Shown here one piece after another: positions 11,386 through 22,938 of a stretch of DNA of 64,000 nt. Source of the stretch: Strongyloides papillosus (Eukaryota > Nematoda > Chromadorea > Rhabditida > Strongyloididae). Where the stretch lies: NCBI GenBank assembly GCA_005656395.1, contig SRSI01000009.1, positions 2,356,001 to 2,420,000 of the forward strand, read 5' to 3'. Below the pieces are notes generated by a model. That model did no database searches, was not told the DNA's origin, and worked only from the letters and a program-made list of their open reading frames with translations. Both the position numbers and the translations under genes were made by a program. Each line of letters starts with the position of its first letter. Position 1 is the first letter of the stretch.

Positions 11386-12643
11386 ATGAATATAAAATTA
11401 TTAACTATATTTATTTGTCTATCTATATTATTTTTTCAATACCAAGCATTTGAAACTGATAAAGAAAGTCATGATAAAATATCATTGGATTTGAATTTAC
11501 ATGATAAATCTAATCTTCCTAAAAGCCCCGAAGCACATGATTCAAAATCTAATATTTCAGCTAAAAGCAATATAACTTATGGTGAAAAAAATCGAACAAC
11601 GCCTAAAAATAAGGAACACGATGTTACAAGCAAAATTGTAAAAAAAGAACTAAAGAACATACATTTAGCTACAAAACTCACAAATAGAAAGCTTACAACC
11701 GAACAGTCTACAGTTATAAGCACCCCATCTGAAATATCAACGAATGTAGGAACAGAATCTACAAACATTACAAATGAAGAAACAACGAGTAAAATGTCTT
11801 CAACCAGAAGACCTATGTCCAAAAGAAGAAGAAGGCGTAGAAAAGGAAAATCTAGGACAAGTAAATCCGTAACTAATGTACACACATCTACAATAGCAAC
11901 AACTAATATACTAGCAACTGAAAAATCTGCAACTAAAAATATTATCACTAGTAAATCTGCAATTGAAAAGTCTACAACTAAGAATGTTATCACTAGTAAA
12001 TCTGCAATTGAAAAATCTACAACAAAAAATAATGTTACTAGTAAATCTACAATTGAGAAATCTACAACTCATACATCTATTACTAATATATCTTCCACTA
12101 CTGATAAATCTAAGATAAATTTACTAACAACTATGAAATCTGTCTCAACGACAAAAAGTGCATCAACAGTAAAACCTGTTGAAATTACAGAATTGAAATC
12201 TAAAGTAAGTAAAATATTTTGCGTTTTTTCATATTTTATAGATTTTAAATGATATCAATAAACTACGTGAAAAATATCATTCACCTCCACTTAAAACCAA
12301 TGAAACTTTATCTTTAGAAACTCAAAAATATGCAGATGATTATATTCAAGGAGATCCAAAATTTGTTGGATACAAAGGTCCATTCGTAGAGATGAGTTAT
12401 ATATTTCATCAAGGCAAACAATTTAATCCTTTAAAACTTTGGGCTAAGGATAAAAATAAGCTAGACTTTAAAAACCCTGAAAAATATACAGGGGGACCAG
12501 AATTTACACAATTGATTTGGCAATCAACTACACATATTGGATGTGGTATTTCTAGTAGTAATTCTTTATTCTATATTTTTTGTAGATTTTCTCCAAAAGG
12601 AAATATTAAGGGACAATATGCAAAAAATATACATAAACCATAA
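11386..12643 (+). CDS. Secreted CAP/SCP (SCP-TAPS) protein with Thr/Ser-rich N-terminal region
   Basis: Exons 11386-12204 and 12242-12643, 37-base intron in phase 0, 406 residues. The ATG at 11386 begins a signal peptide (MNIKLLTIFICLSILFFQYQAF). Residues about 20-270 are Thr/Ser/Lys-rich and mucin-like, with a basic patch (KRRRRRRKGK) and a 15-residue tandem repeat. The second exon is the CAP domain: ILNDINKLREKYHSPPL at the start, FTQLIWQSTTHIGCG in the core and IFCRFSPKGNIKGQY near the end, all family signatures. Parts of the usual CAP cavity residues appear missing. CAP proteins are secreted and expanded in parasitic Strongyloididae. A paralogue lies at 53150-54160 with its intron at exactly the same place and phase. 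Confidence 0.88.
11947..12081 (+). repeat. 45-bp tandem repeat in the CAP gene
   Basis: Three head-to-tail units of 45 bases, each beginning ACTAGTAAATCT, encoding (T)SKSAIEKSTTKNVI-like peptides. Units 1 and 2 are nearly identical and unit 3 more diverged, so copy number has probably changed recently by slippage or unequal exchange. Confidence 0.85.
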
Positions 12644-13135
12644 AAAATTGTGTTATTTTTAATATTATAAATAACATACTATTATTTGTTTATACAAATA
12701 TAACTTTTTATCAAATAAACGTGTCATTCTATGATTTAAATTGTGTGAAATTCATTGAATCTAGATGCTTTTTGAATGAAATTTTAAATACTGTTTCATA
12801 AAGTTTCCTAATTTTGTTATTATGAAATTTACAATTATACGAATGAACCAGATATATTACATGCCTCAATGTTTTAATTTATTCTTGTTTGAAGAACGTA
12901 AAATTTATTGAATAATCATTTAAATTTTATTTTATTAATAGTTTTTCTGATATTCATACGAAAATAAATATTCTCATCAAAAAATTTAAAATAATTTAAA
13001 TATAACTATGATCTATATTTAAATTACCTAATCAGATTTTTATTATTTTAATAATTACTTCTACTACCAATTTATTTTTATTTTTGTTATTTAAATTTGT
13101 GAACTGTGATAATTTTAGTTTTATGATAAATTAGG
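12644..13135. other. Intergenic spacer, about 490 bp
   Basis: AT-rich sequence between the CAP gene and the pseudokinase gene, both plus strand. No gene or repeat recognised. Confidence 0.5.
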
Positions 13136-14377
13136 ATGCAACAAAAAAAATTTATCAACCAAAAATCTCTTTATCAACGAGTTAGAGATTTCTTCTACCA
13201 TGCTTACACGTTTGGAACTGTCCAATACAATTTTGAAAATATTAAATTTATTGGTAAATATTACTTGGATAAGAAAAAAATTTATACGTTGAAATCTTGT
13301 GATATTTATGCTAGAAATAGTTCTGATCCATCTAAAGAAATTAAATACAAAGGTATTATTAGACAAATAAATATTGAAGGATTAAATATGACAATATTTA
13401 ATGAGTGTGAAGATTTTAACCGTCATCTTGAAGATATTCGAAAGATACGTCATCCTAATATTGATGGTGGGCCAATTGTTTTTTATAATGAATACTTTGT
13501 TACACTAAATATTTATCCAGAACAAAGATTATTGTTTATATATAAGGAATGCAATGGTGTTAGCTTATCTGATATCTTAGAAACAGATAAAAATTTTTTT
13601 AAAAAAAATACAAATTCAACAATAAAGTTACTCAAACATCTAGGGAATGGTTTATTATATTTACATAAAAATAATATGGTTCATGGTGAAATTCATTCTG
13701 ATAATATCATATTAACAAAAGATGGAGTTTATAAACTCATTAATAGTTGTTTCTTTCATATATTATCTCATATCCGTCCTCAAAATAAGATTCGAGAAAT
13801 GAAGTGCTTATATTATAACTCACCTGACGCACTGGTTTCAGAAAAATTTATTACGAAAGAAGAGGACGTTTGGGCTTTTGGTGTAATTATTTATAATTTA
13901 TACTATGGTTTTAATAATTATTATTTCAAAGATTTACTTCCAATGTATCAAATTGAACCTGATGCCTGTTTAATACATATTTTTCAAAATTATGGTCCAT
14001 ACTTTAATAGACATGAAAAAATGCCTGAAATATTATATAATATTTGTGCCGGCGGAATATGGAAAATAAGTGCTGTTAGAGCAAATATGAAAACTTTAAT
14101 GAGGTTAATAAATAGTATTGAATACTGTAATAATAGTAAAAATTTTATATGTCATGAAAAAGATTTATATAATGAAATTGTAAGCAGGATTAATGATATG
14201 CCAAGCAATGTTTTGTATTATTATCGACTATTAGCATGGAAAGCTTTTGTTATTAAAACAAAAAGTCTCAAAGGTTCTGATCAACAAAGCACAACGTATT
14301 ATTCAAATGATAATAAAAAAGATAATGATAAAAAACCCAATAATGACAAAAAACCAAATGAAAATGCTAAAGAATGA
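13136..14377 (+). CDS. Protein pseudokinase
   Basis: Single exon, 413 residues, start ATG at 13136. A protein-kinase fold is visible: HLxxIRKIRHPNI (helix C region), LLFIYKECNGVSLSDIL (hinge), LGNGLLYLHKNNMVHGEIHSDNII (catalytic loop), KEEDVWAFGVIIYNLYYG (DxWsfG). Three catalytic elements are replaced: the ATP-anchoring Lys place reads GIIRQI, HRD reads H183-G-E185, and the metal-binding DFG place reads NSC. APE is also changed (SPD). So it keeps the fold but should not phosphorylate. Nematodes carry many divergent kinases of uncertain group; I cannot place this one. The last 35 residues are an Asn/Lys/Asp tail (NDKKPNNDKKPNENAKE). Confidence 0.8.
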   Translation: MQQKKFINQKSLYQRVRDFFYHAYTFGTVQYNFENIKFIGKYYLDKKKIYTLKSCDIYARNSSDPSKEIKYKGIIRQINIEGLNMTIFNECEDFNRHLEDIRKIRHPNIDGGPIVFYNEYFVTLNIYPEQRLLFIYKECNGVSLSDILETDKNFFKKNTNSTIKLLKHLGNGLLYLHKNNMVHGEIHSDNIILTKDGVYKLINSCFFHILSHIRPQNKIREMKCLYYNSPDALVSEKFITKEEDVWAFGVIIYNLYYGFNNYYFKDLLPMYQIEPDACLIHIFQNYGPYFNRHEKMPEILYNICAGGIWKISAVRANMKTLMRLINSIEYCNNSKNFICHEKDLYNEIVSRINDMPSNVLYYYRLLAWKAFVIKTKSLKGSDQQSTTYYSNDNKKDNDKKPNNDKKPNENAKE

Positions 14378-15033
14378 TGAAAGAAGGTGTAATCTTATTG
14401 AACTTGATAAATGATTAAATATATATATTACTCATTAAATTGTAAATATTCAATTGTAACGTTACTATTGATTAACATCAACTTTTATCATCTAATGAAT
14501 AATTTTGTATATATTTCAAATTTGCTGTATTAAAGTTCATTCATTTTTTTCCAGTATATCATATTATATGCAAATTATTATGATAAAATGTTAACATTTT
14601 ATAAAATCTATTTGAAGATATTGTATTTGATACTATCAATTGCAAAATACTGTTTTGAATCTTAAATACTTAAACCTTTGTATTTGTGTATCTATTTTTT
14701 ATATTATTGAAATAATAAATATAAACAAAGTTTATATATGAATGTATTACACAAATAGTGATTTTCTGTTGGTACACACCTTCAGAATTGTAAATAATAA
14801 CAAAAATTACAAATAATTTCAATCAAATTAATTTTTCTGAATTATATCAAAAAAAATATATTTTTGTAAAAAATCTCCAGCATAATTTCCATTATTTTAT
14901 CTCAAAAGGTAAATAATTAAGAAGAAAATTTGAATATAAAATATGCAAATAAATTCTCATTTTTTTTTATATTAATCATAAAATAAATGTTATCTATTTT
15001 TGTAATTTTTAATTTTGTTTTTCAACTAACTAC
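14378..15033. other. Intergenic spacer, about 650 bp
   Basis: AT-rich, plus-strand genes on both sides. No feature recognised besides presumptive 3' UTR and promoter. Confidence 0.5.
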
Positions 15034-16260
15034 ATGCTTTCTTTTCCATTAGAGATTGATCCACCGGAGGAAATAGCTTTCGACGCTACATGTTTTCCTC
15101 CACCACCATTAACAATTAATATAACAAACAAGAATAAAGATAAGTATGCTGTAAAGTTCAAAAGTACTGACAATGAAGCTTATAAATTTACTCCAGTGGT
15201 TTTCGAAGTCGAAGAAGGAAAAACAATAACTGTGGAAGGAATGTATAGAGGTAAAAAATACAATATGAATTTTCAAGAAAACAATATAGTTATTTGTGCT
15301 CTTAAAACAACAAAAAATGTTCCTCCAAGACAAATTTTTAAGGAAGCAAATAATAAGCAAATAGAATACTCATTCCTCTCCACAAAATTTTTAAAAACAC
15401 AAGAAGATATTGATGATAACGAAAAGAAAAAAGAATTAAAAACACTAGAAAAGAATAAAAATGATGACGATGATACGGAAAAAAGCGAAAAAAAGAAGAC
15501 CAAGAAGAAGTTAGTTTCAAAAAATAAACCTGAAGAGGATATTGATGGAGAGAAAAGTAAGAAAAATAAAGTTTTAAAAATAAAGACTGAAGATGAAAAT
15601 GATGAAGAGAAAAATAAGAAAAAGAAAGTTTTAAAAATAAAGACTGAAGATGAAAATGATGAAGAGAAAAATAAGAAAAAGAAAGTTTCGAAAAATGAGC
15701 CTGAAGATGATATTGATAAAGGAAAAAATAAAAAAATGAAACCCACAAAGAAGGGGGATGAAGCTGAAGTCAATAAAGAGAAAAATAAAAAACAAAAGAT
15801 TTCAAAAAAAGAGGATGAAGATGAAGTCAATAAAGACAAAATTAAAAAGAAGAAGGTATCAAAAAAGGAGGATGAAAAGGATAGTGACGACGAAGAAATC
15901 TACGTTAATAATATAAATGAGGGTGAAAAAAAAAGATTACCTACGAAAGACATTGGGAGGAATGAAGATTTAGAAGACAATAAAAATGATATCAATAAAA
16001 GGAAAAATGATGACGTTAAAAGGGTGGAAAAAAAGAAAATGGCAAAAAAAGACGGTGATAAAGATGTTGATAATAAGGGTGAAGGAGATAAAGAAACGAG
16101 TGATGAGGAGAATGAACCTGATCCTAGTAGAAATAAGAAAAAAGGCAAAAAGAAAGAAAAAGAACAATATGAAGAAAACAATGACGATAACAATAAAAAA
16201 GCAAAAAATGGTGATAAAAAAACAGGTAGAAACAAGAAAAAGAAAACTAAAAGAAAATAG
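15034..16260 (+). CDS. MSP-domain protein with long Lys/Glu-rich repeat tail
   Basis: Single exon, 408 residues. Residues about 5-110 match the major-sperm-protein (MSP) immunoglobulin-like fold: LEIDPPEEIAFDA near the start, LTINITNKNKDKYAVKFKST, YKFTPVVFEVEEGKTITV, then NVPPRQIFKEA. MSP domains form the sperm cytoskeleton or, in VAP-like proteins, bind peptides at membranes; no transmembrane tail is seen here. Residues about 125-408 are Lys/Glu/Asp-rich and disordered, built partly from a 19-residue repeat (KTEDENDEEKNKKKKVLKI and variants). The pairing of a compact MSP fold with a polyampholyte tail suggests a nematode-specific protein, perhaps in sperm, but that is inference. Confidence 0.75.
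   Translation: MLSFPLEIDPPEEIAFDATCFPPPPLTINITNKNKDKYAVKFKSTDNEAYKFTPVVFEVEEGKTITVEGMYRGKKYNMNFQENNIVICALKTTKNVPPRQIFKEANNKQIEYSFLSTKFLKTQEDIDDNEKKKELKTLEKNKNDDDDTEKSEKKKTKKKLVSKNKPEEDIDGEKSKKNKVLKIKTEDENDEEKNKKKKVLKIKTEDENDEEKNKKKKVSKNEPEDDIDKGKNKKMKPTKKGDEAEVNKEKNKKQKISKKEDEDEVNKDKIKKKKVSKKEDEKDSDDEEIYVNNINEGEKKRLPTKDIGRNEDLEDNKNDINKRKNDDVKRVEKKKMAKKDGDKDVDNKGEGDKETSDEENEPDPSRNKKKGKKKEKEQYEENNDDNNKKAKNGDKKTGRNKKKKTKRK
15520..15880 (+). repeat. Tandem repeat, 57-bp unit, in the MSP-domain gene
   Basis: The segments from about 15586 and from about 15643 are near-identical 57-base copies (AAGACTGAAGATGAAAATGA...), with more diverged copies on both sides encoding E/D-x-N-K-x-K-K-K-K-V-S-K motifs. 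Repeat limits are approximate. Confidence 0.75.
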
Positions 16261-17737
16261 AATACTGGTGCTTAACTGTTTTTAAAAATTGCAACTAAAT
16301 TATAAATATTACTTTTATAAGATTTTTAACAAAATATAATTATTTTTAATAGATGGATAATAGAGATTTTACTTAAAACTATTTAAATCTCGATTTTAAT
16401 TAATGTTATAACAAAATATTGACAAAAAATTTTTAATTAATAAAGACGTTCGATTATCTAATTGTTAATTTTTTTAAACATGACTTTATTGTTTTTAAAT
16501 TCCATTTAATATTTTAAATGAAGAATATCACACAGTGTTTTAACATATTTATCTAACGCCAATTTTACTTCCAGAAAGTGATCAAAACAATTAATGAAGC
16601 TTGAAAATATGGAAACTAATAAATGAAAATATCAGAGACAGTAGCTACACAATTTTTTTACCATATAAAATTTATTTTCAAATATTGAAGCAACACTAAA
16701 ATACATAGTATACATAATTTGCATTGAAAAGCAGAATTTAATAATACTATCAAATTATTACGTTGACGTGGAATATTAAATAGTGTTTTTATAATATTTA
16801 AACATCCATCACTAGCATATTAAATAAAGTTATAGATTTGGCTACATTAAATCCAATTAAAAGTTTTACAACAAAAATACCGAGATTTGTCAATGATAGC
16901 ATAATTTATTTTTAAAACAAATAAAGTTATGAAAATAAAAAAACCTGATAATAAACTTTTAATATATGAATTGAAGTAAAAAAATTATAGTACAAACTAA
17001 GATTAAGTTATAATCATTCAAGTATCTAATATAAACAAAGTAAAATGTCTTTTAAGGTAACCAAATTATTTAAATTCCACCGTAAGATTTCAAGTATTTC
17101 AGTAAAAAATTTAATCAACATTTATTAGAAGAATTTAATGTGAATAATTGGTTCAAATTTCAATTCTAAAACGTTTTATTAAATGCTAATGTTTAAATTA
17201 TATTAGTTTATTTGATGTAAAAATTGACCTTTTCTTAAGTTTGGCCATTTTTTTATAATTAATTATAAAAAAGATAGGAAAAGTTTTTTCATCTACTAAT
17301 GATTAACTGTTGTCTTTTCTAAAATATATCACATGATAAATCAATTTTTTAAAGCTACTTTTTAATAAAACATTACATTCTGGTGGATTGCATGTATGCG
17401 AATATATTTCCATGGATAAATTATTAAAATATGACAACACATCTCCCCACATCCATTAACTTCCAAATCACGAACCGAAAAAATCGCCAAAGTGGACTTT
17501 TTTTAATTTTAAAACATGTATCTTGTTGTTCAAAATTACGTTTCAATTTTTTAATTTTGGAAAAGTAGCTTTAGTGACAAAATTTTTGCTATCAACTGAG
17601 GATAAAAAATATACTCCACCAATTGACTAGTCAGTTATTTAAATAATACATTTATTTCATACACGTCGTATTAGATATATCGACATATCATATTAAAAAT
17701 TTATTGTTACAAATTAGTATTACATTGAAAATATAAA
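16261..17737. other. Intergenic region, about 1.5 kb
   Basis: Very AT-rich with no open frame above background. A more mixed-composition stretch at about 17340-17600 lies upstream of the Sec61 alpha gene and may be its promoter. No RNA gene or transposon end recognised. Confidence 0.5.
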
Positions 17738-19203
17738 ATGGGAGGTAAGTAATACTTTTTTTAAATAATTAATATTACTAAATTATTTTAGTAAAATTTC
17801 TTGAATTTATAAAACCGTTTTGTGGATTGGTTCCAGAGATAGCTGAACCAGATAGGAAAATTCAATTCCGTGAGAAAGTTGCATGGACTTCTGTAACATT
17901 ATTCGTATTTTTAATATGTTGCCAAATTCCACTTTATGGTATCATGTCATCAGAGTCTGCTGACCCCCTTTATTGGCTTCGTGTAATCATGGCATCTAAT
18001 CGTGGTACTTTAATGGAACTCGGAATTTCACCAATCGTTACTTCTGGTATGATTATGCAATTATTAGCAGGAGCAAAACTTATTGAAGTTGGTGATACAC
18101 CAAAAGAGCGTGTTCTATTTAATGGCGCTCAGAAACTTTTTGGTATGCTTATTACTGTTGGTCAAGCTATTGTTTATGTTGCCTCTGGTATGTATGGTGC
18201 TCCAAGTGAAATTGGTTCTGGAATTTGTCTCCTTATTGTAATTCAATTAACTGTTGCGTCACTAATTGTACTCCTTCTCGATGAACTCCTACAAAAAGGA
18301 TATGGTCTTGGATCTGGTATCTCACTTTTTATTGCTACAAACGTTTGTGAAACAATTATTTGGAGAGCATTTTCACCAACAACAATCAATACTGGACGTG
18401 GCACTGAATTTGAAGGTGCTTTAATTGCTTTGTTCCACCTTTTATCCACAAGAAATGACAAGATTCGTGCCCTTAATGAGGCATTCTATAGACAAAATCT
18501 TCCTAATTTAATGAACCTTATTGCTACTGTCTTTATATTTGCTGTTGTCATTTATTTCCAAGGATTCCGTGTTGACATTCCAGTCAAAAGTTCACGTTAC
18601 CGTGGTCAACGTTCAACATATCCTATTAAACTTTTTTATACTTCAAATATTCCAATTATTCTTCAATCAGCATTGGTATCTAATCTCTTTATCATCTCTC
18701 AAATGCTTTCAAATAGATTTGGTGATAACTTCTTTGTTAATCTTTTGGGAAAATGGTCTAATACTGCTGGTGGCTTTCATAGTACACCAATTGGAGGATT
18801 ATGCTATTATCTTTCACCACCAGAAACAACAGCTGATATTTTATTAGATCCAATTCATACAATTATCTATGTAGCTTTTATGCTTGGTTCATGTGCATTC
18901 TTTTCAAAAACTTGGATTGACGTATCTGGATCATCAGCAAAAGATGTTGCTAAACAATTTAAAGAACAACAAATGGTTATCTCTGGCCATCGTGAAACAT
19001 CAATTGTTACCGAACTTAATCGTTACATTCCAACAGCAGCAGCATTTGGTGGTGTTTGTATAGGAGCACTCTCCGTTACGGCAGATTTTCTTGGAGCTAT
19101 TGGATCAGGAACTGGTATTCTACTAGCTGTAACAATTATTTATCAATATTTTGAAAGTTTTGTTAAAGAGCAAAGAGAATTAGGTGGTGCTGGACTACTT
19201 TGA
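17738..19203 (+). CDS. sec-61.A: Sec61 alpha, protein-conducting channel of the ER
   Basis: Exon 1 is only 7 bases (17738-17744, ATGGGAG); a 47-base intron follows, then 17792-19203, giving 472 residues, the usual Sec61 alpha length. The start [19 protein letters not shown], the plug and gate sequences ([47 protein letters not shown]) and the C-terminal [10 protein letters not shown] are classic and highly conserved. Ten membrane spans are expected. It forms the ER translocon with Sec61 beta and gamma. Codons are richer in C and G third positions than those of neighbours, as for a highly expressed gene. The symbol follows the C. elegans orthologue. Confidence 0.97.
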
Positions 19204-21259
19204 TTTTTTATAAAGAAACTTTTAAAATTAACTATACCTAAATATTTATTATTATATAAGGAGAATAAACAAATTCTTTGGATATTCATACATACGAAAC
19301 TACCTTTTATAGAAAACAACTCTTTGTTATATTTCATAAGATTTCTGTTATAAAATATTTTTCTAACTGAAAAAATTTTTTGTTTACGTAGTGTTTACAG
19401 TTATAACACAATTACAAATTTTTTTCTTGAAGTGCTAAAAGTAAAATTATGTTGTTTTTAAAGTAAAATTAACTTCAATAAAATATTACCAGAGTTTATA
19501 ATAAGTACAAGAAGTTATAAATATTTTAATGATAATACTATTTAAAATGTAATGGTTTAATAATGAATTATGACTATTTTTACACTTTTATCAAAACATT
19601 TTCTGCAAATTGAGTTTTATTTTTTATAAAAATAAGTTTTAAAATTCCATAAATATTTTCATTTATTTAACCTTTCCAATAACAAATACATGACATCGTG
19701 GTTAATTTTATTTGTAATTAAAATCAACGATAACAAAAAGAAAAGAGTCAACATATTTTAATACTATTTACATTAGATAGTACAAAATATTGTAATATGT
19801 AAACTTTTGATTATTTAGGCTTTCATAAGCAACTAAAATCAATTAATTACAAATGCAGATAATAATACATATATTTATTACGTGATTCATGATAAAAAAA
19901 CTATTTATCTTTTAGCCCCTTCTATCTACTTTTTTTGTCTATAATTTATTTATGTTTATATTTTAGTTGAATAAAATAATCTTTACAGAAATTTATTTTA
20001 TTTCTCGAACTGTCAATAATTGATTTAATTGAAAAATTTTTAAAAATAAATATCTTAGTTTTTTAAATATTGAATGATATAATTTGTTTTCATATTGTCC
20101 CAATAAAATACTAAAATTCTAATTCTTTCTGAACTATTCTTTACTTTTTTATAAACAAATAACAGAATGACGATAGTCATCAAAATAACATCTTCAAATA
20201 AAAATGATAAGGCATCTCAAATACCACTTATAATATCATTCTCGTAGTTCGTTCTAAGTATACCAATATTTTTAATTATTTATATTCATACTTATGAAAT
20301 ATTTTTCAAATTTACTTTTATTTAAATCCAAATAAATTTTTTTTACATTAATAATAACATGATTTCTTCATAACTATAGCAACGTCTCTTAATTAGCATT
20401 TTCAAAAACTTTTAAACCACAATTGTTGATATTATATTTATTATAAAGCATACTTATTTATCTATTCCATAATAAATGAATCTTTTTAGCTAAATGAATT
20501 GTTGGAAAACTCAAAACGTAAATAGTTCATTTCATATAAAAAAAAACTATACAATATTATCAAAATTTTTTTCCTTTTATTTTCCCAAATTTGTTTCCTC
20601 TCTTAGATAAAAAATCACGATACCATTTTATGTGTTAGATACTCTCAATATAACTTTGCTAATGTTTTAGATACTATTATTAAAAAAATCGTTAGAAACA
20701 TATGATATTATAAATGGTAAATTGATAAGTATCCTGGCAACAACATAACCAACAATTTTTAAAGGTATAATTAAATATAATTTATAGAATGATCTTATTT
20801 TTATAAATATTTATTTTATATAATACATAATCTTTCTACAAAAACTTCAAAATATTTTTGATATATTTTAAATGTAAAAATTTAAACTAATTTGATAACA
20901 TAGCATTACAATAAATAATTTATGAATATATAAAAACTTTCTTTCTTGATGTTTATCAATAGTGAAAAAAAAATAAACAAAGATAGAAAGATTTCTAAAT
21001 GTATTTAGTTTATCTACCAAGAATAATTTAATTGACTTTAATAAAATACCATTCCCATTGTTTTAAAACACATGATTACAACGGAAGTTTTAGTATTCAA
21101 CTAAAACTTCGTAAAAAATTTTATATTTGAAAAAATAAATCTGAACATTTACTATAGAATCTACGGTAACTCTAATATCTTGTGACAGAAATATTTAAAT
21201 GTTAATTTTTATAACTGAGACAGTTGTGGGATACTCGGTATAATTCTTTTCACATTACC
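19204..21259. other. Gene-poor region, about 2 kb
   Basis: AT-rich sequence without supported open frames on either strand. No tRNA or rRNA. It is followed at once by the MITE. Confidence 0.5.
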
Positions 21260-21261
21260 TA

Positions 21262-21474
21262 CAGGGTGGGTCAAAATATGCATCATATTTGTATTCTAAT
21301 TATATAATTCTTTCTACAATTCATTCATTTTTAATTAGTATAAATAAATCATGATGCCAGTATCTATAAGATATAAATATTATAAAATCATGAATCAAAA
21401 GATACTAGTTTCAATTGCAAACTTTTTATTAAAAAATTAGAATACAATTGTGATGCATATTTTGACCCACCCTG
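21262..21474. mobile_element. Tc1/mariner-type MITE with 39-bp terminal inverted repeats
   Basis: The left end 21262-21300 (CAGGGTGGGTCAAAATATGC...) and the right end 21436-21474 are inverted copies differing at two positions. TA dinucleotides flank both ends (21260-21261 and 21475-21476), as expected from TA target duplication by Tc1/mariner transposases. At 213 bp with no coding capacity it is a non-autonomous element that would depend on a transposase elsewhere. Confidence 0.9.
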
Positions 21475-21785
21475 TATACAAAATTTAAAAACAATAGATT
21501 CTAAATTTTATTCCGACTATAAGTAACTTTATTCCATGAAATGATTTTAAAATACTCTTTTTTTTAATATATAGCCTCTGCTAGGATACAACATACGATT
21601 GATTAATAGTCTTTTTTCTACACCCATATTGAGTAATCTTTTTTATCACATTGATATTTTATTATACCTTTCGCTTTTATAAAAATTTTGTCATACTTTA
21701 AAAAATAATATTATTAGATGTGTTGAAAATAAAAGTCCAATATTATTTTAGTAAATTATATATTTATGCTTTCTGGTAAACTAAA
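21475..21785. other. Spacer between MITE and glycosyltransferase gene
   Basis: 310 bp of AT-rich DNA that must contain the promoter of the downstream gene. Nothing else seen. Confidence 0.4.
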
Positions 21786-22938
21786 ATGAATACTCATCTT
21801 CGTCATGATTACATCCACGCATGTTATAAGATCAGTTTTAAAAGATTAATTATATTTTTATTCGTTACAACAATCCTGATATTATTTATAACTATACTTT
21901 TTTTACTTATTAATGATAATGATGAGATAGAAATGAATCTCCAATTTGCTAGTAATGATTTTATCAATGAAGATAAGGGTAACTTAATTAAATTGTAATA
22001 ATGTGATTAAAATTTAATATTTAAGATTTCCATTCTTTTTCAAATTTTCTTAAAGAAAATATAACAATTTTTTGTCTTATTCATACAAGTCCAATTTACA
22101 AATATTCAAGAGCAATTCCACAAAAAAATACTTGGTTGAAACGATGCACAAAACACCTTTTTGTGTCAGTTAAAGATGATCCAGACCTTCCCTCAATTAA
22201 AGGAAACAATAAGGATGGACATGAATATTCCAATGTTCGTGTGAGATATGGTTTAAAGTATATTTACGAAAACTATGGTGATAAATTTGATTGGATTTAC
22301 AAAGGCGACGATGACAATTATGTAATAATGGAAAATTTAAGAATGTTCTTGATGAACAAAAATCCTGAAAATGACTACTATTTTGGTTTTCCAATAAAAT
22401 ATTTAGATGAAAAATCACTTCCTATAAAATACCAACATGGAGCAGGATTTATTTTGAGTAAAAGTTCACTGAAAAAACTCGTAACAAAAGCTTTTACCAA
22501 TCCAAAAATTTGTAATGACAGTCCAGATGCAGCAGATGATGTTGCATTTGGGAGATGTCTTAAAAATATAGGTATTCCATTATCAGAATCCAGAGACAGT
22601 AATAATAAACAAATGTTTCTACCAACAAATATTGAAGAAGCGAGCACATTTAATAAAATACGAAGGTGGGAATGGTTTAAAAATTTCTCAGAAAATGTTA
22701 TCTTACCAGGATATTATTCACTATCATCTTTTCCAATTAATTTTCACTATGTTAGGTATGTTTTAAATTTAAAAAAAATTTATACTATTCTTCTAGTGGT
22801 GATAATATGTACGCTTACGAGTATATTTTTTATCAAGCAAATGTAGCAGGTAGACAAAATCCAATGTTTAAAAAGCCCAATGATGGAAATATTGAGAAAA
22901 TCTATGAAAAAATGAAAAATTATTCTTTAAAATTGTAA
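21786..22938 (+). CDS. Core-1 beta-1,3-galactosyltransferase-like (C1GALT1/T-synthase family)
   Basis: Three exons, 21786-21978, 22056-22755 and 22797-22938, 344 residues. It has type II topology: a short cytoplasmic N-terminus, one membrane span (about 19-42), then a Golgi-lumenal domain. Family signatures are ITIFCLIHTSP, NTWLKRCTKHLFVS, IYKGDDDNYVI (metal-binding DDD near residue 148-150), YFGFPIKY, QHGAGFILSKSSLKKLV, DVAFGRCLKNIGI, SRDSNNKQMFLP and FHYVSGDNMYAYEYIFY. T-synthase adds galactose to Ser/Thr-linked GalNAc to build core-1 O-glycans. The human enzyme is similar in length. The first intron (77 bases, acceptor TTAAAG) is the least certain join. It could be a paralogue acting on another acceptor. 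Confidence 0.88.

Noticed and set aside
11577..11993. Hydrophobic antisense frame in the first CAP gene
   Set aside because: Reverse reading of Thr/Ser/Lys repeats; the sense strand has signal peptide, intron and CAP domain.
15273..15839. Antisense Phe/Ser-rich frames under the MSP-domain gene
   Set aside because: Same composition effect from Lys/Glu codons; no independent evidence.
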